DNA from: DASRJX01 sp035649235
GTDB lineage: Bacteria > Acidobacteriota > Polarisedimenticolia > Gp22-AA2
Assembly: GCA_035649235.1 (NCBI GenBank)
Contig: DASRJX010000219.1
Location: 1 to 5,745 of the forward strand
Direction of reading: 5' to 3'
Length of the DNA stretch: 5,745 nucleotides
The position numbers and the translations under genes are program-made. Every line of letters starts with the position of its first letter. Within the stretch, counting starts at the first letter, position 1. Shown here in pieces: positions 5,148-5,745 of the stretch. The notes beneath the pieces were generated by a model. That model searched no databases and was not told where the DNA came from. It saw nothing but the letters and a program-made list of their open reading frames with translations.

Positions 5148-5745
5148 TTAGGTGAGCGGCTGACGCCTAGGACCCGCGGTGGCCATGTCTGGTGATCCGG
5201 GCGACGGCGCGCCATCTGCCATGCCAGGAGCCGTTCCCGCGGTCGCGCCCATTGGCCGGCGTGATGACGGCCTGCCGCGATCAGTGCGTGAGCGGTTCTT
5301 CATCTGCTCAACCCAGTGCTCGAGCTCACGTCCGGCGACCTCGCGCCCGCCGAAGCCGAAGGCGATCGCCGCCGCGACCGCGACCGCGCCAAGCAGCAGG
5401 CCGAACGCCAGGTTGACGATCTCATTCGCGATCCCCATCTGGCGCAGCGCCATCGCTCCGGCCAGTACCAGGATCGCGACCCGCGCCACCAGTGCCAGCA
5501 GACCCGCGTTCGGCGTGTCGCTGGAGCGAATGAGCTCAGCCGCCAGGTTCGCGAGGTACGCGCCGATGGCCAGGACGATCAGGCCGAGGATGACCTGGCC
5601 GCCAAGCTGGACGAGCTCCGCCAGGAGATCCGCGAGCGCTGTGAAGTTGAGCAGGCGGAACGCCTCGACGGTCGCGAACAACATGACGGCGACCAGCACC
5701 AGGATGCCGGCGATCTCCGATGGTGTCCGCCGGCTCACCGTCGGT
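5148..5745 (-). CDS. mechanosensitive-channel-like 'conserved TM helix' protein, C-terminal part
   Basis: The frame is open to the right edge, so the N-terminal part is outside the window; a GTG at 5738 is only the first possible start inside it. Counting from that GTG, hydrophobic segments lie at about 8-27, 45-68, 79-98 and 107-128. The last is followed by FGFGGREVAGRELEHWVEQM (127-146), the glycine-rich motif and amphipathic helix typical of the C-terminal end of 'conserved TM helix' (PF05552-type) proteins related to small-conductance mechanosensitive channels. Those proteins sit in the inner membrane and are thought to help with osmotic stress, though many lack a proven channel activity. 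There is no large cytoplasmic MscS beta domain after the motif; instead a Pro/Gly/Ser/Arg-rich disordered tail (148-196) follows. A strong hairpin lies just after the stop. Confidence 0.8.
   Translation of the reverse strand, partial: PTVSRRTPSEIAGILVLVAVMLFATVEAFRLLNFTALADLLAELVQLGGQVILGLIVLAIGAYLANLAAELIRSSDTPNAGLLALVARVAILVLAGAMALRQMGIANEIVNLAFGLLLGAVAVAAAIAFGFGGREVAGRELEHWVEQMKNRSRTDRGRPSSRRPMGATAGTAPGMADGAPSPGSPDMATAGPRRQPLT

Noticed and set aside
3678..5195. Plus-strand open frame of 505 codons, longer than the gene opposite it
   Set aside because: It crosses the 18-bp hairpin, its start lacks a ribosome-binding site, and its Leu/Arg/His-rich composition is typical of antisense to an alpha-helical gene. 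The minus frame has a ribosome-binding site, a coiled coil, peptide repeats and a module shared with another gene.
310..5745. Gas vesicle or encapsulin-type compartment cluster
   Set aside because: Amphipathic helical proteins with CsbD brought this to mind, but no GvpA, GvpF/L, GvpN, GvpK or shell protein is in the window.
1..5745. CRISPR array, tRNA or rRNA genes
   Set aside because: No regularly spaced repeats with unique spacers, and no cloverleaf or rRNA-like sequence was seen on either strand.

Overview
This is a GC-rich bacterial window in which every gene I can support lies on the minus strand, so transcription runs from high to low coordinates. GC-driven antisense reading frames are abundant and were discarded. 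The taxon is uncertain. A CsbD-family stress protein, transposon remnants and GC-rich hairpin terminators without U-tracts would fit Chloroflexota (Thermomicrobia-like) or Actinobacteria, but no phylogenetic marker is present.

Layout from right to left, in the direction of transcription. (1) 5148-5745: C-terminal part of a multi-pass membrane protein of the 'conserved TM helix' / mechanosensitive-channel-like type, running off the window. Just after its stop is an 18-bp perfect hairpin (5083-5128), probably a terminator. (2) 3789-4985: a ~398-residue protein I do not recognise, made of helical segments, a coiled coil and an Arg/Pro-rich tail with a 45-bp tandem repeat. (3) 3285-3788: about 500 bp without a credible gene. 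(4) 3036-3284: a complete two-repeat CsbD-family protein. (5) 2269-~3000: a 5'-truncated transposase-like remnant. (6) 1935-2268: a non-coding leader with the best sigma70-type promoter in the window. (7) 1071-1934 and (8) 310-849: two paralogous proteins, each with a charged disordered N-terminal region and a C-terminal heptad-patterned amphipathic helix. (9) 1-235: the transposase start and probable end of an IS1380-like element, with a hairpin leader.

The most unusual content is the set of three unrecognised helical proteins. The genes at 310-849 and 1071-1934 are clear paralogues: they share the N-terminus, ribosome-binding-site context and C-terminal helix. Over 33 aligned codons of the helix, 14 differences are synonymous and 4 are conservative replacements. 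The 1071-1934 gene also shares a short glutamine-rich helix (core QPVL, then RQQ) with the protein at 3789-4985, and its C-terminus has grown by an in-frame 34-residue duplication. With CsbD and the membrane protein beside them, a role in envelope, membrane-surface or stress physiology is a reasonable inference. Nothing in the sequence proves a function or shows that the genes work together.
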